In this document: in pieces, positions 27,001 to 40,624 of the stretch
Layout of the letters: the number at the start of each line of letters is the position of its first letter
How positions within the stretch are numbered: position 1 is the stretch's first letter
Assembly: GCA_016125225.1 (NCBI GenBank)
Contig: WGME01000009.1
Location: 335,208-399,207, forward strand
From: a bacterium
GTDB lineage: Bacteria > Planctomycetota > Planctomycetia > Planctomycetales > Planctomycetaceae
Reading direction: 5' to 3'
DNA: 64,000 nucleotides
Made by a program: the position numbers and the translations under genes
Notes under the pieces: model-generated
Seen by the model: the letters and a program-made list of their open reading frames with translations, nothing else
Told to the model about the DNA's origin: nothing
The model's database searches: none

Positions 27001-29940
27001 CGCGAGGAGCGCGTCGTCAACCAGGAAGCGACGATGGCCGCCCGCGAGAAGCAGAAGCTCATTAAAGAGCGATTCCGGTCCTGGGTGTTCAGCGATCCTG
27101 ACCGCACCGAGCGGTTGGTACGAATTTACAACGACACCTACAACAATTTGCGTCCCCGCCTGTTCGACGGTGGACACCTCGACTTCCCCGGCATGAACCA
27201 GACGCTATCTCTGCGGCCCCACCAGAAGGATGCCGTGTGGCGGGGCATGAGCAGCGGCAACACGCTGCTGGCCCACGTTGTCGGCGCAGGCAAGACGTTC
27301 ACGATGGCCGCAACGGGCATGAAGATGAAGGAAGCCGGTCTCATCAAAAAGCCAATGTACGTTGTCCCCAACCACCTGCTGGAGCAATTCTCCCGCGAGT
27401 TCATGCAGCTTTACCCGAATGCCCGGCTGCTGGTCGCCTCCAAGGAAGACCTGACCAAGGAGCGCCGCAAGATGCTGACCGCCAAGATCGCCAGCGGCGA
27501 ATGGGACGGGATCATTGTCACGCATTCATCCTTCGAGCGGATCGGCATGTCGCGGGATTACCAGGAGAAGTTCCTCACCGAGCAGATCGCAGAATATGAC
27601 GAACTGCTACGGGAGCACGCCGCCGACAGGGGAGCCAACCGCAACCTCATCAAGACCATCGAGAAACAGAAGGCAGCCAGATGCGAACGCCTGAAGGATT
27701 TGCTCGCCGAGAAAAAGAAAGACGATGGCTTGGTGTTCGATGAACTCGGGGTCGATCACGTTTTCATTGACGAGGCACACTACTTCAAGAACCTGGAGAC
27801 GCCGACCAAGATGGAGCGTGTCGCCGGAATTCAGACCGGAGGCAGCGAACGCGCTTTCGACGTATTCATGAAGGCCCGCTACCTCGACGAACAGCACGCC
27901 GGTCACGGCGTCACCTTTGCGACGGGAACGCCGATCAGCAACACGATGGTCGAGATGTACACGATGCAGCGTTTTCTCGATCCGAAGGGACTTCGGGAAC
28001 GCGGGCTGGAGCATTTCGACGCTTGGGCCGCTACGTTCGGCGAAGTCGTGGACACAATGGAAATCTCACCGGACGGCGCGGGGCTGCGTCCACGCAGCCG
28101 ATTTGCGAAATTCACCAACCTGCCGGAACTCCAGCAGATGTTCCGTCAGTTCTCCGACGTGCAGACAGCCGACATGCTGAACCTGCCGCGTCCGCGTCTG
28201 AAAGGCGGCAAGCCCACCGTGGTTGCCTGCCCCATGTCCGAGGAACAGCACGAGCTGCAACAGGAGCTGGTGGAACGCTACGAACGGCTGCGGTCTCAGA
28301 AGGTGGACCCGCGTGTCGATAACGCACTGGCCATCACCACCGACGGACGCAAGCTCGCCACTGATGCCAGAATGTTGTCGCCGACCGCACCGGATTTCCC
28401 GGAATCGAAGGTCAACCGGCTCGTTGAAAACGTCGTGGACAATTGGAGGAGGACAACTCCCACACGCGGAACGCAGATGATTTTCGCCGACATGGGCGTC
28501 AACCCAACGGCGTGGGGTTACTCTCCTTACGAGGAAATCATCGAGAAGCTGGTTGCCCACGGCATCCCCCGCGACCAGATCGCCGCCATCGGCGACGCCG
28601 AATCCGATCCCAAGAAACAGGCCCTGTTCGAGAAGGTACGGCAAGGGTCCGTCCGCGTACTGATCGGCAGCACCCAGAAAATGGGCACCGGCACCAACGT
28701 CCAGAAACGCCTGGTTGCCTTGCATCACCTGGATGCACCTTGGAAGCCCGCCGAGGTCGAACAACGCGACGGCCGCATCCTGCGTCAGGGCAACCAGAAT
28801 GAGGAAGTGGCGATTTACCGCTACGTCACCGAAGGTTCCTTCGATGCCTACATGTGGCAGGCGCTGGAGACGAAGGCCAGGTTTATCAGTCAGGTCATGT
28901 CAGGCGACAACGCCGCCCGCCGGGCCGAGGACATCGGCAGCCAGGAACTTTCCTACGCCGAGGTCAAAGCAATTGCGTCCGGCAACCCGGCCGTGCTGAC
29001 GCTCGCCGAGGCCGACGCCGAGTTGCAGCGTCTCAATCTCCTCAAGAAGAACCACATGGACGAGCAATACGTCGCCCGTCGCAGTGTTCGCGATTTGCCG
29101 GGGACCATCAGCAGCCTGGGCGAACGACTGTCAAAACTGACCGCAGACGAAGCCACCGCCACCGACCACGCCGCCGATCCGGTCACCATCGGGAAGTACG
29201 CGCGGGCACGCGAGGACGTACCCAATGCCTTGGCAAGTCAGCTCGACCAATTGCCAAGCAACGTCCGCGAGACGACCCGCGTGCCGGTCGGCGTTTACCG
29301 GGGCCTACGGTTTGGACTTATCCTTCGTCCGCAATTCCCGCCGGATGTGTACCTGGAAGGTGCAATCACGCGCCATTCCACGCTGTCACGCGACCACCAG
29401 GGGCCGCGTGCCGTGCTAAACGCCCTCGAACGTCTGGCCACTGGCTACGGCTCCGAGTGCGTGCGCGTCCGGCAGGATCTGGCCATCGCCGAATCGCAAC
29501 TGCGTGATTACCGGGGGCGATTGGGCAGGCCATTCGCACACGACGCCTACCTCTTGGAATTGACCAGCCTGCGCGACCAGCTCAAGGCCGGTTTATCCGC
29601 CACGGCTCATGACGCCAGCAATGAAAACGGTCCCACCGTTTCCGAACTGGCCGACAGGGTCAAGGCACTGAAAGCCGCCAACACCATCGAGGCCACGCCA
29701 CAGCGGGTTCAGTCGAGGCAAGCAACCGCCGAGGAACCGATTACCGCTCGCATCCGCAAGCGGCAGGAAGCGAATTCCGCATCGGAACATCCCGTCGAGA
29801 GCGATGTTTCGCCGGAACCGTCAGCCCTCCAGCCGCCGCCGGCAGCCGGGGATGATTCATCTGGCAGGCAGCCGATGACGTTTCAGGAGCGCATTGCAAT
29901 GGAACGCCAACGGAACGACCGCGAGCCGAGCCTGCCGTAA
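24073..29940 (+). CDS. Giant N12-class DNA methylase-SNF2 helicase (DarB-like)
   Basis: The frame gives 1955 residues from MARKPPDWRQPSLF; an in-frame GTG at 24760 (AGGGAGA upstream) is an alternative start. The methylase domain has ILEPGCGTGNFM (about 384-395) and NVPF (about 447). The SNF2 helicase has Walker A VVGAGKT (about 1070), DEAH (about 1233) and late motifs GSTQKMGTGTNVQ and EQRDGRILRQG. The C-terminus is helical. Relatives such as phage P1 DarB are injected with DNA and protect it from restriction; others are plasmid genes. Residues about 37-140 are low-complexity and overlap gene 24182-24499 in another frame, so that part may be poorly conserved. Confidence 0.85.
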   Translation: MARKPPDWRQPSLFSFDPGILPEPQDNATPQPEGDQHAVQDNRSRTPATTNGDARPASQGAEAAPGAGVLRQGTEDQPRSLEGNSLPEQPCQQSEPDRQRSNGDGSQGTGGSFADRIARQRSGSTLPRRGNGLRPQSHVSRLKASQRTLFDSLSDDPSPAEPVPPGPSHDGTLISPPGHASEKSVPPEGLPQFSAGTVATRAEPRSGADSLASRQAPVAGPETQEGDHDVQGTQLSFQLDRPPPSRFTAPPEQPRKPAVQPPLSAPATISSGEKSKARDIIAAIRTLKNIENENRRATDDERPALARFGGFGAVALSIFPDPVTGRYKDTGWQALGEELQSLLTPQEYDSAKRTTFNAFYTSPTVIGGIHDAISRLGVPESATILEPGCGTGNFMSQGKPGNRFIGVELDSISGRIARALHPEHDIRIESFRDTTLPENRIDAVIGNVPFADLKLDHHGQKFSLHDYFFAKSVDALKPGGVLALVTSHFTLDKQNAAIREYLASKADFVGAIRLPSDAFKREGTAVVTDIVFLRKRDRGEPARHVDPDWLGIAPLEIDGAEVPVNRYFLNHPEMVLGNWSRKDTLYGGEGFSVTSNGDLSQKLREAVSRLPRFEGIRATTEQKEEKAPAFVPPPPERHIGEGSFFIGDDRIIYQSEGGQGSPVVYGGTTLKADGTLTGKRLAALLGLRDRARRVLQSQNEGWPEANRETARRELNLAYDRFVTTYGPINKTTFGATTDGSAIRRMPNLVKFREDPDAMLVMSLEDYDEVTGKGTKAAIMTRDVVGKTPPITHVRSAEEGLLVSLNQKGAVDLPFIGTLYGKQKAEIVAELGDLIYPDPETRTWQTADAYLSGNVRAKLATAERAGSPFVRNVNALRTVQPEDVLPGDIDANLGAPWIPESDIQAFAADLFHVEPSAVPVAHLKKDAVWSLDASYAAKASVAATSEYGTSRANGTGLLELALNMKSPTIYDTIHDGDREERVVNQEATMAAREKQKLIKERFRSWVFSDPDRTERLVRIYNDTYNNLRPRLFDGGHLDFPGMNQTLSLRPHQKDAVWRGMSSGNTLLAHVVGAGKTFTMAATGMKMKEAGLIKKPMYVVPNHLLEQFSREFMQLYPNARLLVASKEDLTKERRKMLTAKIASGEWDGIIVTHSSFERIGMSRDYQEKFLTEQIAEYDELLREHAADRGANRNLIKTIEKQKAARCERLKDLLAEKKKDDGLVFDELGVDHVFIDEAHYFKNLETPTKMERVAGIQTGGSERAFDVFMKARYLDEQHAGHGVTFATGTPISNTMVEMYTMQRFLDPKGLRERGLEHFDAWAATFGEVVDTMEISPDGAGLRPRSRFAKFTNLPELQQMFRQFSDVQTADMLNLPRPRLKGGKPTVVACPMSEEQHELQQELVERYERLRSQKVDPRVDNALAITTDGRKLATDARMLSPTAPDFPESKVNRLVENVVDNWRRTTPTRGTQMIFADMGVNPTAWGYSPYEEIIEKLVAHGIPRDQIAAIGDAESDPKKQALFEKVRQGSVRVLIGSTQKMGTGTNVQKRLVALHHLDAPWKPAEVEQRDGRILRQGNQNEEVAIYRYVTEGSFDAYMWQALETKARFISQVMSGDNAARRAEDIGSQELSYAEVKAIASGNPAVLTLAEADAELQRLNLLKKNHMDEQYVARRSVRDLPGTISSLGERLSKLTADEATATDHAADPVTIGKYARAREDVPNALASQLDQLPSNVRETTRVPVGVYRGLRFGLILRPQFPPDVYLEGAITRHSTLSRDHQGPRAVLNALERLATGYGSECVRVRQDLAIAESQLRDYRGRLGRPFAHDAYLLELTSLRDQLKAGLSATAHDASNENGPTVSELADRVKALKAANTIEATPQRVQSRQATAEEPITARIRKRQEANSASEHPVESDVSPEPSALQPPPAAGDDSSGRQPMTFQERIAMERQRNDREPSLP
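24182..24499 (+). CDS. Coiled-coil protein nested in the giant methylase-helicase frame
   Basis: The 105-residue product is preceded by GAAGGAGACCAAC, a strong ribosome site. It reads as a well-formed helical protein (LLQQQTEMHDQLRKERKLLP, IASEAMEMAVKELEDRL) and not as the low-complexity product of the overlapping frame. It lies wholly inside the 5' part of the 24073-29940 frame, shifted by one base. I judge this small gene real and the overlapping giant frame a secondary or co-evolved reading. Function unknown. Confidence 0.75.
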   Translation: MQYKTIVLELLQQQTEMHDQLRKERKLLPALEFYARELKTSHEAWKETLSQSNPASNLSQIASEAMEMAVKELEDRLQTASHDNDQEALSLDAAMAFVRNRTSRG

Positions 29941-29966
29941 GGTCGGGCAAGTTAGGTAACTCTGTA

Positions 29967-30287
29967 TCATGCGACAGTATACGATTCTTCTAGGTAAGGA
30001 ATGACATGTTTCTCGATCAAGTACTGTACCCTGTCTGTTGTCATTACCGCGCCTCGACATGACCTAATTCCATAATGGCAACACTCATTAGACATTATCC
30101 ATTCTGGATGCGGGTGTTGTCGTTGTTTGTAGATTTGGTACAGGTCCGCAGATGCTCTTATGAATTCGTCGCTATAAGTGGTCGCCCATGACGACTTAGG
30201 ATGATGTGCCATGCGATATGTGCCCTGCCACGTCTTACAGATTTCAAGTAGTTCTCTCTCACGGCTGGCATCCGGTGTCTTTGTCAT
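29967..30287 (-). CDS. Hypothetical protein, AT-rich
   Basis: The 106-residue product is helical (RERELLEICKTWQGTYRMA, DEFIRASADLYQIYKQRQ) with two Cys in ECCHYGIRSCRG. Base composition is clearly more AT-rich than the flanking genes, suggesting separate acquisition. It runs opposite to its neighbours and lacks a good Shine-Dalgarno. No family recognised. Downstream 30288-30717 has no gene. Confidence 0.5.
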   Translation of the reverse strand: MTKTPDASRERELLEICKTWQGTYRMAHHPKSSWATTYSDEFIRASADLYQIYKQRQHPHPEWIMSNECCHYGIRSCRGAVMTTDRVQYLIEKHVIPYLEESYTVA

Positions 30288-30717
30288 ATCTATTCAATAA
30301 TACATTCTTACAATCATTTTACACATGCGTGTTAAGTATGTTTCCTAATAGTCTATTGTTCTCTAGTTGCCAAGCGTGAAGCAACAGTCGCTTCAGGATG
30401 GTTATCCACTCGTCCCTCGAAGACATCCGGGGGCAGGACAAGAGGCCTCAGCTTCCCGCCTCCAGCCCCACCTTCCTTCGCTCTCGGTTGCAAAAGCCAG
30501 AAAATGCCGCCGCCCGCGCGCCAGGATGGCCAGATAGAAAGAACCCCCGCTCAGAATCCACCTCAGGCTCTGGTGAATGGACCAGAAAGACCAGCAGGCA
30601 TCACCTCTGCCTCTGTCGCATCTCGTCGCGGGGGCGCGGGGCTTGTGAACCCCCGCGACGAAACACTCCGACGGCGACGGTGAATGGAAATTCCCAGGAC
30701 GGAAGACTCCGGCTCCT

Positions 30718-30750
30718 TGACTTGTCTATCACAAAGAGATAGACAAGTCA
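30718..30750. promoter_or_regulatory. Perfect 13-bp inverted repeat, probable operator
   Basis: Arms TGACTTGTCTATC (30718-30730) and GATAGACAAGTCA (30738-30750) are exact reverse complements around the 7-base loop ACAAAGA. The site lies 29 bp before the start of the HTH gene that heads the helicase-Mod-Res operon, the right place for autorepression. There is no T-run, so a terminator is unlikely. Confidence 0.7.
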
Positions 30751-30779
30751 GTGCAGAAACTGTCAGGGAGAGTCCGTCA

Positions 30780-31022
30780 ATGCGCTACCAGCGATCATTA
30801 GAGATCGAGCAGAGGCTTGATGCCGTGCTGGAGCTCATACGCACGGGCAACTACTCAACGCCCGCCCTGGCGGAGAAGATCGGTGTTTCCATACCTACCA
30901 TTTCACGCAGCGTGGAGGCACTCCGCGAACGAGGACACAACATCACAGCAGTCAGAGGGCCAAATGGCTGGCGTTATGCCGTCATGCCACCGGCAGCCAA
31001 CGACAAGCCGGAGCAGCCATGA
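30780..31022 (+). CDS. Small HTH regulator heading the RM-like operon
   Basis: The 80-residue product starts at MRYQRSLEIEQRL. It is almost entirely a winged HTH of the HTH_11/DeoR-like kind: LDAVLELIRTGNYSTPALAEKIGVS, IPTISRSVEALRERGH and a short wing with VRGPNGWRYAV. The gene overlaps the helicase start by 4 bp (ATGA). With the palindrome just upstream it probably autoregulates the operon, the usual logic for restriction systems entering a new host; this part is inference. Confidence 0.85.
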   Translation: MRYQRSLEIEQRLDAVLELIRTGNYSTPALAEKIGVSIPTISRSVEALRERGHNITAVRGPNGWRYAVMPPAANDKPEQP

Positions 31023-33901
31023 TCACCAATTTTCACGCGAAATACTACGCACACGATCTTACGCGTCGCGCCGCCAGCGGTCTGGACCGGCTGTCAATGT
31101 CGCTGTTTGACGCTGCCGTTGACCTGAACCCACACCAGATCGAAGCAGCGCTCTTTGCGCTGCAATCGCCGCTGTCCAAAGGGGTGATCCTGGCCGATGA
31201 AGTCGGACTGGGCAAAACCATCGAGGCCGGAATCGTGCTCTGCCAATGCTGGGCGGAGCGAAAGCGTCGATTGCTGGTGATCTGCCCGGCATCCATTCGC
31301 AAGCAATGGGCATTGGAACTCGGGGAGAAGTTCAACCTCCCGGCGTATGTGCTGGACGCTAGAGGCTATCGCGAGGCCCTCAAAGGAGGTCGTTCACCGC
31401 TGAACGAAAAGGCGGTCATCATCGTTTCATTCAATTACGCCAACCGTCTCCGCGAGGAACTGAAAACCATCGTCTGGGACATTGTGGTGATCGACGAGGC
31501 CCACAAGCTCCGCAATGCCTACCGCCCCAGCAACAAGGTCGGGCAAGGCATCCGATGGGCGACCGAAGACTGCCGCAAGCTGCTGCTGACCGCCACTCCC
31601 CTCCAGAACTCACTGGTCGAACTCTACGGGCTTTCGTCGTTGATCGACGAGCACTTGTTTGGGGATGTCAATTCCTTCCGTTCTCAGTACTCCAGCGCGG
31701 GCAGCAATCTTGATGCCCTCCGGCAGCGGCTTTCGTCCTTCTGCAAACGCACCCTGCGAAACCAGGTCACGGAATATATCCGCTACACCGAGCGCCGACC
31801 CCTCACTCGGCCATTCCGTCCCACCGATGATGAACACGCCCTCTACGAGGCGGTTTCGGCCTTCCTGCAACGCGAAAACAGCTACGCCCTGCCGCAGCGG
31901 CAACGGCACTTGACGGCTCTGATCCTGCGAAAGCTGCTGGCATCGTCTTCGGAAGCCATCGCCGCCACGCTCGATAAGCTCAAAGAGCGTCTGGAAGATC
32001 TACGAGACCAGCAGGCCGCGAACGACCCGGAGTTCGCCGAAAAGCTGATCGAAGGCGAAGAGATGGAGGACGACCTGCTCGATGAAATCCTGGCGGAAGA
32101 CGGGGAAGAGGAAAAGCCGGAAGAGCCAACGACCATTGACCGCCAGAAGCTGAAGGAGGAAATTGCCGCCCTGGAGCAACTCTCGCGTTGGGCGCACAGC
32201 ATCGGCATCGACACCAAGACCCGCACTCTTCTCAGCGCCCTGGAGATAGGCTTTGAGAAAATGGCCGAGATCGGTGGGAAGCAGCGGGCCCTGATCTTCA
32301 CCGAATCCCGGCGGACTCAAGACTACCTCAAGTCCTTCCTGGAATCCCACGGCTACCAAGGCAAGGTGGTGCTGTTCAACGGCACGAACGGCGGGTCGGA
32401 AGCCACGGCCATCTATGAGCGATGGGCGGAAGCCAACCAAGATTCGGGCCGGTCCACGGGATCGCGGGCCGTCGATGTCCGCACCGCTCTGATCGAGCAC
32501 TTCCGCGACGAAGGCACCATCCTCATTGCCACGGAGGCCGCCGCCGAAGGCATCAACCTGCAATTCTGCTCGCTGGTCATCAATTACGACCTGCCCTGGA
32601 ACCCGCAGCGGATCGAGCAACGCATCGGACGCTGCCACCGCTACGGCCAGAAGCATGACGTGGTGGTTATCAACTTTCTGAACGAACGCAACGCCGCAGA
32701 TCAGCGTGTCCTCGAACTGCTCTCGGAAAAGTTCAAGCTGTTCAGCGGGGTGTTCGGGGCATCGGACGACGTGCTCGGCTCCATCGAGTCCGGCGTCGAT
32801 TTTGAAAAGCGTATCCTCGGCATCTACCAGCAATGCCGGACGTCGGCGGAGATTGACGCAGCCTTTAAGCTGCTCCAGCAGGAAATGGACGAGCAAATCC
32901 GTACTCGTCTCGACGATACCCGCCGGTCACTGCTGGAACATTTCGACGAAGACGTTCACGAACGCCTCCGTATCAAGCTGGCGGACACCAAGGCCCAACT
33001 CGACCGCGTGAGCAAGCGGTTCTGGTCGGTCACACGGCTGATCCTCGACAACGCCGCTAAGTTCAACGAAGACCAGCTCACTTTCCAGTTGCAGCAGCCG
33101 GTGTGCGACGGGGTGCAGCCTGGACGCTATCACCTCATCTCAAAGGTCCGCCCGGAAACCGCGCCGGATACGAACGAGGATGCTGGACAGTTCCTCTACC
33201 GGCTTTCGCATCCCCTCGGCGAACATGTGATCGGCGTTGCTAAGGCGATGCCGACTCCAACGGCTCATTTGACCTTCGATGTGACGAACCATCCCGCCCG
33301 GCTGCATGTGATCGAAGCCCTGCGCGGCAAAAGCGGTTACCTGACCTTGAACCGGCAGGTGATCGACTCCTACGAAACGGAAGACTATCTGCTCTTTTCA
33401 GGCTTCGACGACGAAGGCCATTCGCTCGACCAGGAAACGCTGGAAAAGCTGTTCCAGTGCCCGGCCACGGTTGAAACCGGCATCGCGGTTCCTGATCCCG
33501 TCGCCTCCCGGCTCTACGGCGAAATCAAGCGCCACGCCGAGGCGACCGTCAGTAAATCGCTGGAAGCCAACAACCAGCATTTCCGGCAGGCCCGCGAGAA
33601 GCTGGAGCAATGGGCGGACGACATGGTCATCGCCGCCGAAAAAGCCTTGCGCGATACCAAGGAACGCATCAAAGTGCTCCAGCGAGAAGCCAGGCAGGCA
33701 ACCACGCTGGCCGATCAACATCGTCTTCAGGAAGAAATTCAGAAACTTGAGAAGCAAAAACGGCGACAACGCCAGGACATCTTCAAGGTGGAAGACGAGA
33801 TCATGGGCAAACGCGACGCCCTGATCGACACCCTGGAACAACGCCTGGCGCAGCGAACCAGCAGCGAGACCCTGTTTGCCATTCGCTGGTCCGTGACCTA
33901 G
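31019..33901 (+). CDS. SNF2-family helicase of the RM-like defence operon
   Basis: The 960-residue protein has Walker A DEVGLGKT (residues 60-67), DEAH (about 159-162) and [11 protein letters not shown] long acidic, coiled insert ([21 protein letters not shown]) follows, then the helicase C lobe with [12 protein letters not shown] and [11 protein letters not shown] (about 533-545). The C-terminus is a long coiled coil ([20 protein letters not shown]...[12 protein letters not shown]). It is like the translocase partners of several anti-phage systems (compare DrmD of class 1 DISARM), but drmA, drmB and drmC are absent. It is co-transcribed with the HTH gene upstream and the methylase downstream. 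Confidence 0.9.
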   Translation: MITNFHAKYYAHDLTRRAASGLDRLSMSLFDAAVDLNPHQIEAALFALQSPLSKGVILADEVGLGKTIEAGIVLCQCWAERKRRLLVICPASIRKQWALELGEKFNLPAYVLDARGYREALKGGRSPLNEKAVIIVSFNYANRLREELKTIVWDIVVIDEAHKLRNAYRPSNKVGQGIRWATEDCRKLLLTATPLQNSLVELYGLSSLIDEHLFGDVNSFRSQYSSAGSNLDALRQRLSSFCKRTLRNQVTEYIRYTERRPLTRPFRPTDDEHALYEAVSAFLQRENSYALPQRQRHLTALILRKLLASSSEAIAATLDKLKERLEDLRDQQAANDPEFAEKLIEGEEMEDDLLDEILAEDGEEEKPEEPTTIDRQKLKEEIAALEQLSRWAHSIGIDTKTRTLLSALEIGFEKMAEIGGKQRALIFTESRRTQDYLKSFLESHGYQGKVVLFNGTNGGSEATAIYERWAEANQDSGRSTGSRAVDVRTALIEHFRDEGTILIATEAAAEGINLQFCSLVINYDLPWNPQRIEQRIGRCHRYGQKHDVVVINFLNERNAADQRVLELLSEKFKLFSGVFGASDDVLGSIESGVDFEKRILGIYQQCRTSAEIDAAFKLLQQEMDEQIRTRLDDTRRSLLEHFDEDVHERLRIKLADTKAQLDRVSKRFWSVTRLILDNAAKFNEDQLTFQLQQPVCDGVQPGRYHLISKVRPETAPDTNEDAGQFLYRLSHPLGEHVIGVAKAMPTPTAHLTFDVTNHPARLHVIEALRGKSGYLTLNRQVIDSYETEDYLLFSGFDDEGHSLDQETLEKLFQCPATVETGIAVPDPVASRLYGEIKRHAEATVSKSLEANNQHFRQAREKLEQWADDMVIAAEKALRDTKERIKVLQREARQATTLADQHRLQEEIQKLEKQKRRQRQDIFKVEDEIMGKRDALIDTLEQRLAQRTSSETLFAIRWSVT

Positions 33902-33954
33902 TCCGCCGAACACGAGAACAACTGAAGAAACAACCGGGAAGGACGAACCGACGA

Positions 33955-36900
33955 ATGAGCAAGAAATACGAAAAGCTGAAAACACTGCTGAAGGAACTGT
34001 TTCAGCTAGACCAGCCTGATCTCGATTTTGGCCTGTACCGCATCATGCACGCCAAGTCCGCTGAGATCACGCAGTTCCTCGACCGCGACCTGCTTCCCCA
34101 GGTCCAGCAGGAGTTCGCACAATACAAGACCGCTGACAAATCCGACCTGGAAGCCCAACTTGCCAAGGTCATCGCTGGGTTGCAGGCCGCCGAAGTCGAT
34201 CCTGAAACCTCACCCAAGGTCAGGGAACTCCGCGAGAAGATCGCCAGCGATTCCGTCGATCTCGCCGGGCTGGAGTCCGAAGTCTACGACCATCTCTACG
34301 GCTTCTTCCGCCGCTATTACTCCGAAGGCGATTTCCTCTCCAAGCGGGTCTACAAGTCCGGCGTGTACGCCATCCCCTACGAAGGCGAAGAGGTCAAGCT
34401 GCACTGGGCGAATGCGGACCAGTATTACATCAAGACCAGCGAATACCTGCGGGATTACGCATTTCGCCTGCACCCCGATGATGAGCAAAAGCCCATGCGG
34501 GTGCATTTCCGGCTGGTCGATGCCGCCGAGGGTGAACACGGCAACGTCAAAGCCGCCGAAGGCAAGGATCGCATCTTCATTTTGGCCAGCAAGGATTTTA
34601 CTTCCGTCGAGCAAGGCGAACAGGGACCGGAGTTGACGCTCCAGTTCGAGTACCGCCCCGCTACGCTGACCGATTGGCCGGACGATGTTCGTGACGGCAA
34701 AAAAAAGCCGCCAACGCAGAAGGACATGACCGAACTGGCCGTGTCGCGGATCATGGCCGCCGGCGGCGAATTTGCCAACTGGATCGCCGAGCTTGGCAAG
34801 CCGCACGAAAAGTCCGATGGGGAACTGGCCGATTACTCGCGGCTGATGTGGCAGTTAGACTGTTGGATCAAACGCGGGACTTGGGACTATTTCATCCACA
34901 AGGATTTGAGTGGGTTCCTGCGGCGGGAACTCGACTTCTACATCAAGAACGAGGTGATGCACCTCGACGACATCGAGGGCCAGCAGGCTGCGCGCGTCGA
35001 GCAATATCTGTCGAAGGTCCGCGTGATCCGCCGGATCGCCGCCAAGATTATTACCTTCCTAGCCCATCTCGAAGACTTCCAGAAGAAGCTCTGGCTGAAG
35101 AAGAAGTTTGTCGTCGAGACGAACTACTGCATCACGGTCGGGAGCATCCCCGAGGAGTTCTACCCCGAGATCGCTGCCAATGACGACCAGCGGAAGGAAT
35201 GGGTGGAACTGCTGGCAATCAACGAGATTCAGAAGGATTTGACCGGTCCCGGCTATTCCGAGCCGCTGACGGTCGCGTTCCTGAAGGCACATCCGACGTT
35301 AGTGGTTGATACTCGCCACTTCGACGAAGGCTTCTGTTCAAAACTCTTGGATTCTGTTCCAGAAGTCAACACGTTGACCGATGGCGTAGTGTTCCACGGA
35401 GAGAACTTCCAGGCCCTTGCAATGATGCAGGGGGCGTACCGGCACAAGATCAAATCTGTTTACATCGACCCTCCATACAACACCGACGCAAGCCCGATAA
35501 TCTACAAGAACGGGTATCGGCACTCATCTTGGTCAACGCTAATTGCTGACCGGCTGAATCTCGACACCTTGCTACGCAAAGAGGAGTCGATGCTTTGCGT
35601 GGCAATTGACGATTTTGAATATCACCATCTCCAGTGTGTTCTTGACGCCCTTTTTTCTGGTGAACATCTTGCAACGGCAGTTGTTCGCAGCAAACCGCAA
35701 GGTCGTCCAACTACAGCTGGATTCTCAGCAAACCACGAATATGCGGTCTTTTGGGGTTCCAAGGGATCGCAAGTTAGTCGCTTGCCACGGTCTGGCAGCA
35801 AAGCTGACCGTTACCCCCATAGCGATGAAAATGGAATCTTCACTTGGGCGAATTTCAGAAAATCAGGGACGGACTCTGATCGCGCTGATAGGCGTTGGTC
35901 GTATTACCCTGTCTACGTGTCCGACGCTGGAGTGCGGATTCCTGAGATGGTCCGCAACAAGGACACGGAGTCTTGGGACATTCTCGACAAGCCTCATGAA
36001 GGCGAAACAGAGGTATATCCGATTGATTCGTCCAACACCCAGAAGGTCTGGACCTGCTCGCCGGAACGGGCTCACAGGGAGATTGACGACATCAGATATG
36101 AACGCGGAGATAATGGTGTCATCGAGATCTACAAGAAATATCGCCCGAACCAAGATGGTGCGCTCCCTGGAACTTGGTGGGACGACGCTGGCTATTCTGC
36201 CAGTGAAAGCGGAACGAAGGTTCTGAAAGACCTTTTTGGTGCAAAGGATTTCGACTACCCGAAAAGCATCAACCTTGTTGTGGACTGTCTTCGCGTTCTT
36301 GGCCTGACCCCCGGTGAGATGGTGTTGGACTATTTCGGTGGTTCAGGCACGACTGCCCATGCGGTCATCCATTTGAACCGCGAAGAAGGTGGAAGACGGA
36401 AGTTTGCCATCGTTGAAATGGGCGATTACGCCGAAACGGTACTTCTTCCAAGAATTAAAAAGGTCACTTTTACACCCGAGTGGAAGGACGGCAAGCCGAG
36501 CCGCCATGCCACTCAGGAAGAAGGGACAAGAGGTCCTCGTATCGTCAAATACATTCGACTCGAATCCTATGAGGACGCCCTCAACAACCTGCAACTGCGT
36601 CGCTCCAGGGCTCAGCAATCGCTGCTCGATGCCGCGCAGAACACGGAAGCGTCGCGATTCAAAGAGCAGTACCTGCTCGGCTACATGCTGAATGTCGAGG
36701 CGGAAGGGAGCCAGTCGCTCCTGAATGTCCGGGCCTTCACCGATCCCACCAGCTACAAGCTGAAGGTCAAGCGTCCCGGATCGGACGAAACCCGCGAGGT
36801 CAACGTCGATCTGCTGGAAACCTTCAACTGGCTGATCGGCCTGACCGTGCAGCACATCGCCGCCCCGCAGCAATTCTCTGCCAAGTTTGAACGCGATGGC

Positions 36901-37238
36901 GAAGGCCGTCTGCAACTCAAGGGCCGCCTTAAGCAGGACAACGATGGCGGCTACTGGTTCCGTACCGTCACCGGTACCACCCCGGACGGACGCAAGACGC
37001 TTGTCATCTGGCGCAAGCGCCCCGGCGGCGAAACGCCGGAAGGAGTCGAGCAGGACAATCTGATCCTCGACGAATGGTTCACCAAACAGGGCTATTCCAG
37101 CAAGGACAGCGAGTTCGGCCTGATCTACGTCAACGGCACGAACAACCTGGAAAACCTGCGCACGCCCGAAGACCTGTGGAAGGTCCGGCTGATCGAGGAA
37201 GACTTCCACCGCCTGATGTTCGCAGCGGAGGGCGCGTG

Positions 37239-37239
<1 letters not shown>
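33955..37239 (+). CDS. Type III-like adenine-specific DNA methyltransferase (Mod)
   Basis: The 1094-residue protein has a large N-terminal region (1-450) of unknown fold. The beta-class methyltransferase core follows: DPPYNTD (about 505) and later [13 protein letters not shown] (about 793), with a target-recognition stretch in between. About 250 C-terminal residues follow. Type III Mod subunits are usually 600-700 residues, so the extension is notable. The stop overlaps the Res start by one base (TGATG), a translational coupling typical of stoichiometric subunits. It would protect host DNA and give specificity to the Res partner. AT-rich codons around 35400-36500 suggest an exchanged recognition region. 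Confidence 0.9.
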
Positions 37240-40547
<3,308 letters not shown>

Positions 40548-40624
40548 ATGCAACTGGGGCAAGTTCTTGTAGATTGGTACATGCCTTGCCTTTCCCCTTG
40601 CGTACTGAACAATCCTCTGCTTGA

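Noticed and set aside
30398..30742. A plus-strand frame before the HTH regulator
   Set aside because: Runs through the palindrome and has Pro/Arg/Ser-rich composition; better explained as untranslated upstream DNA.
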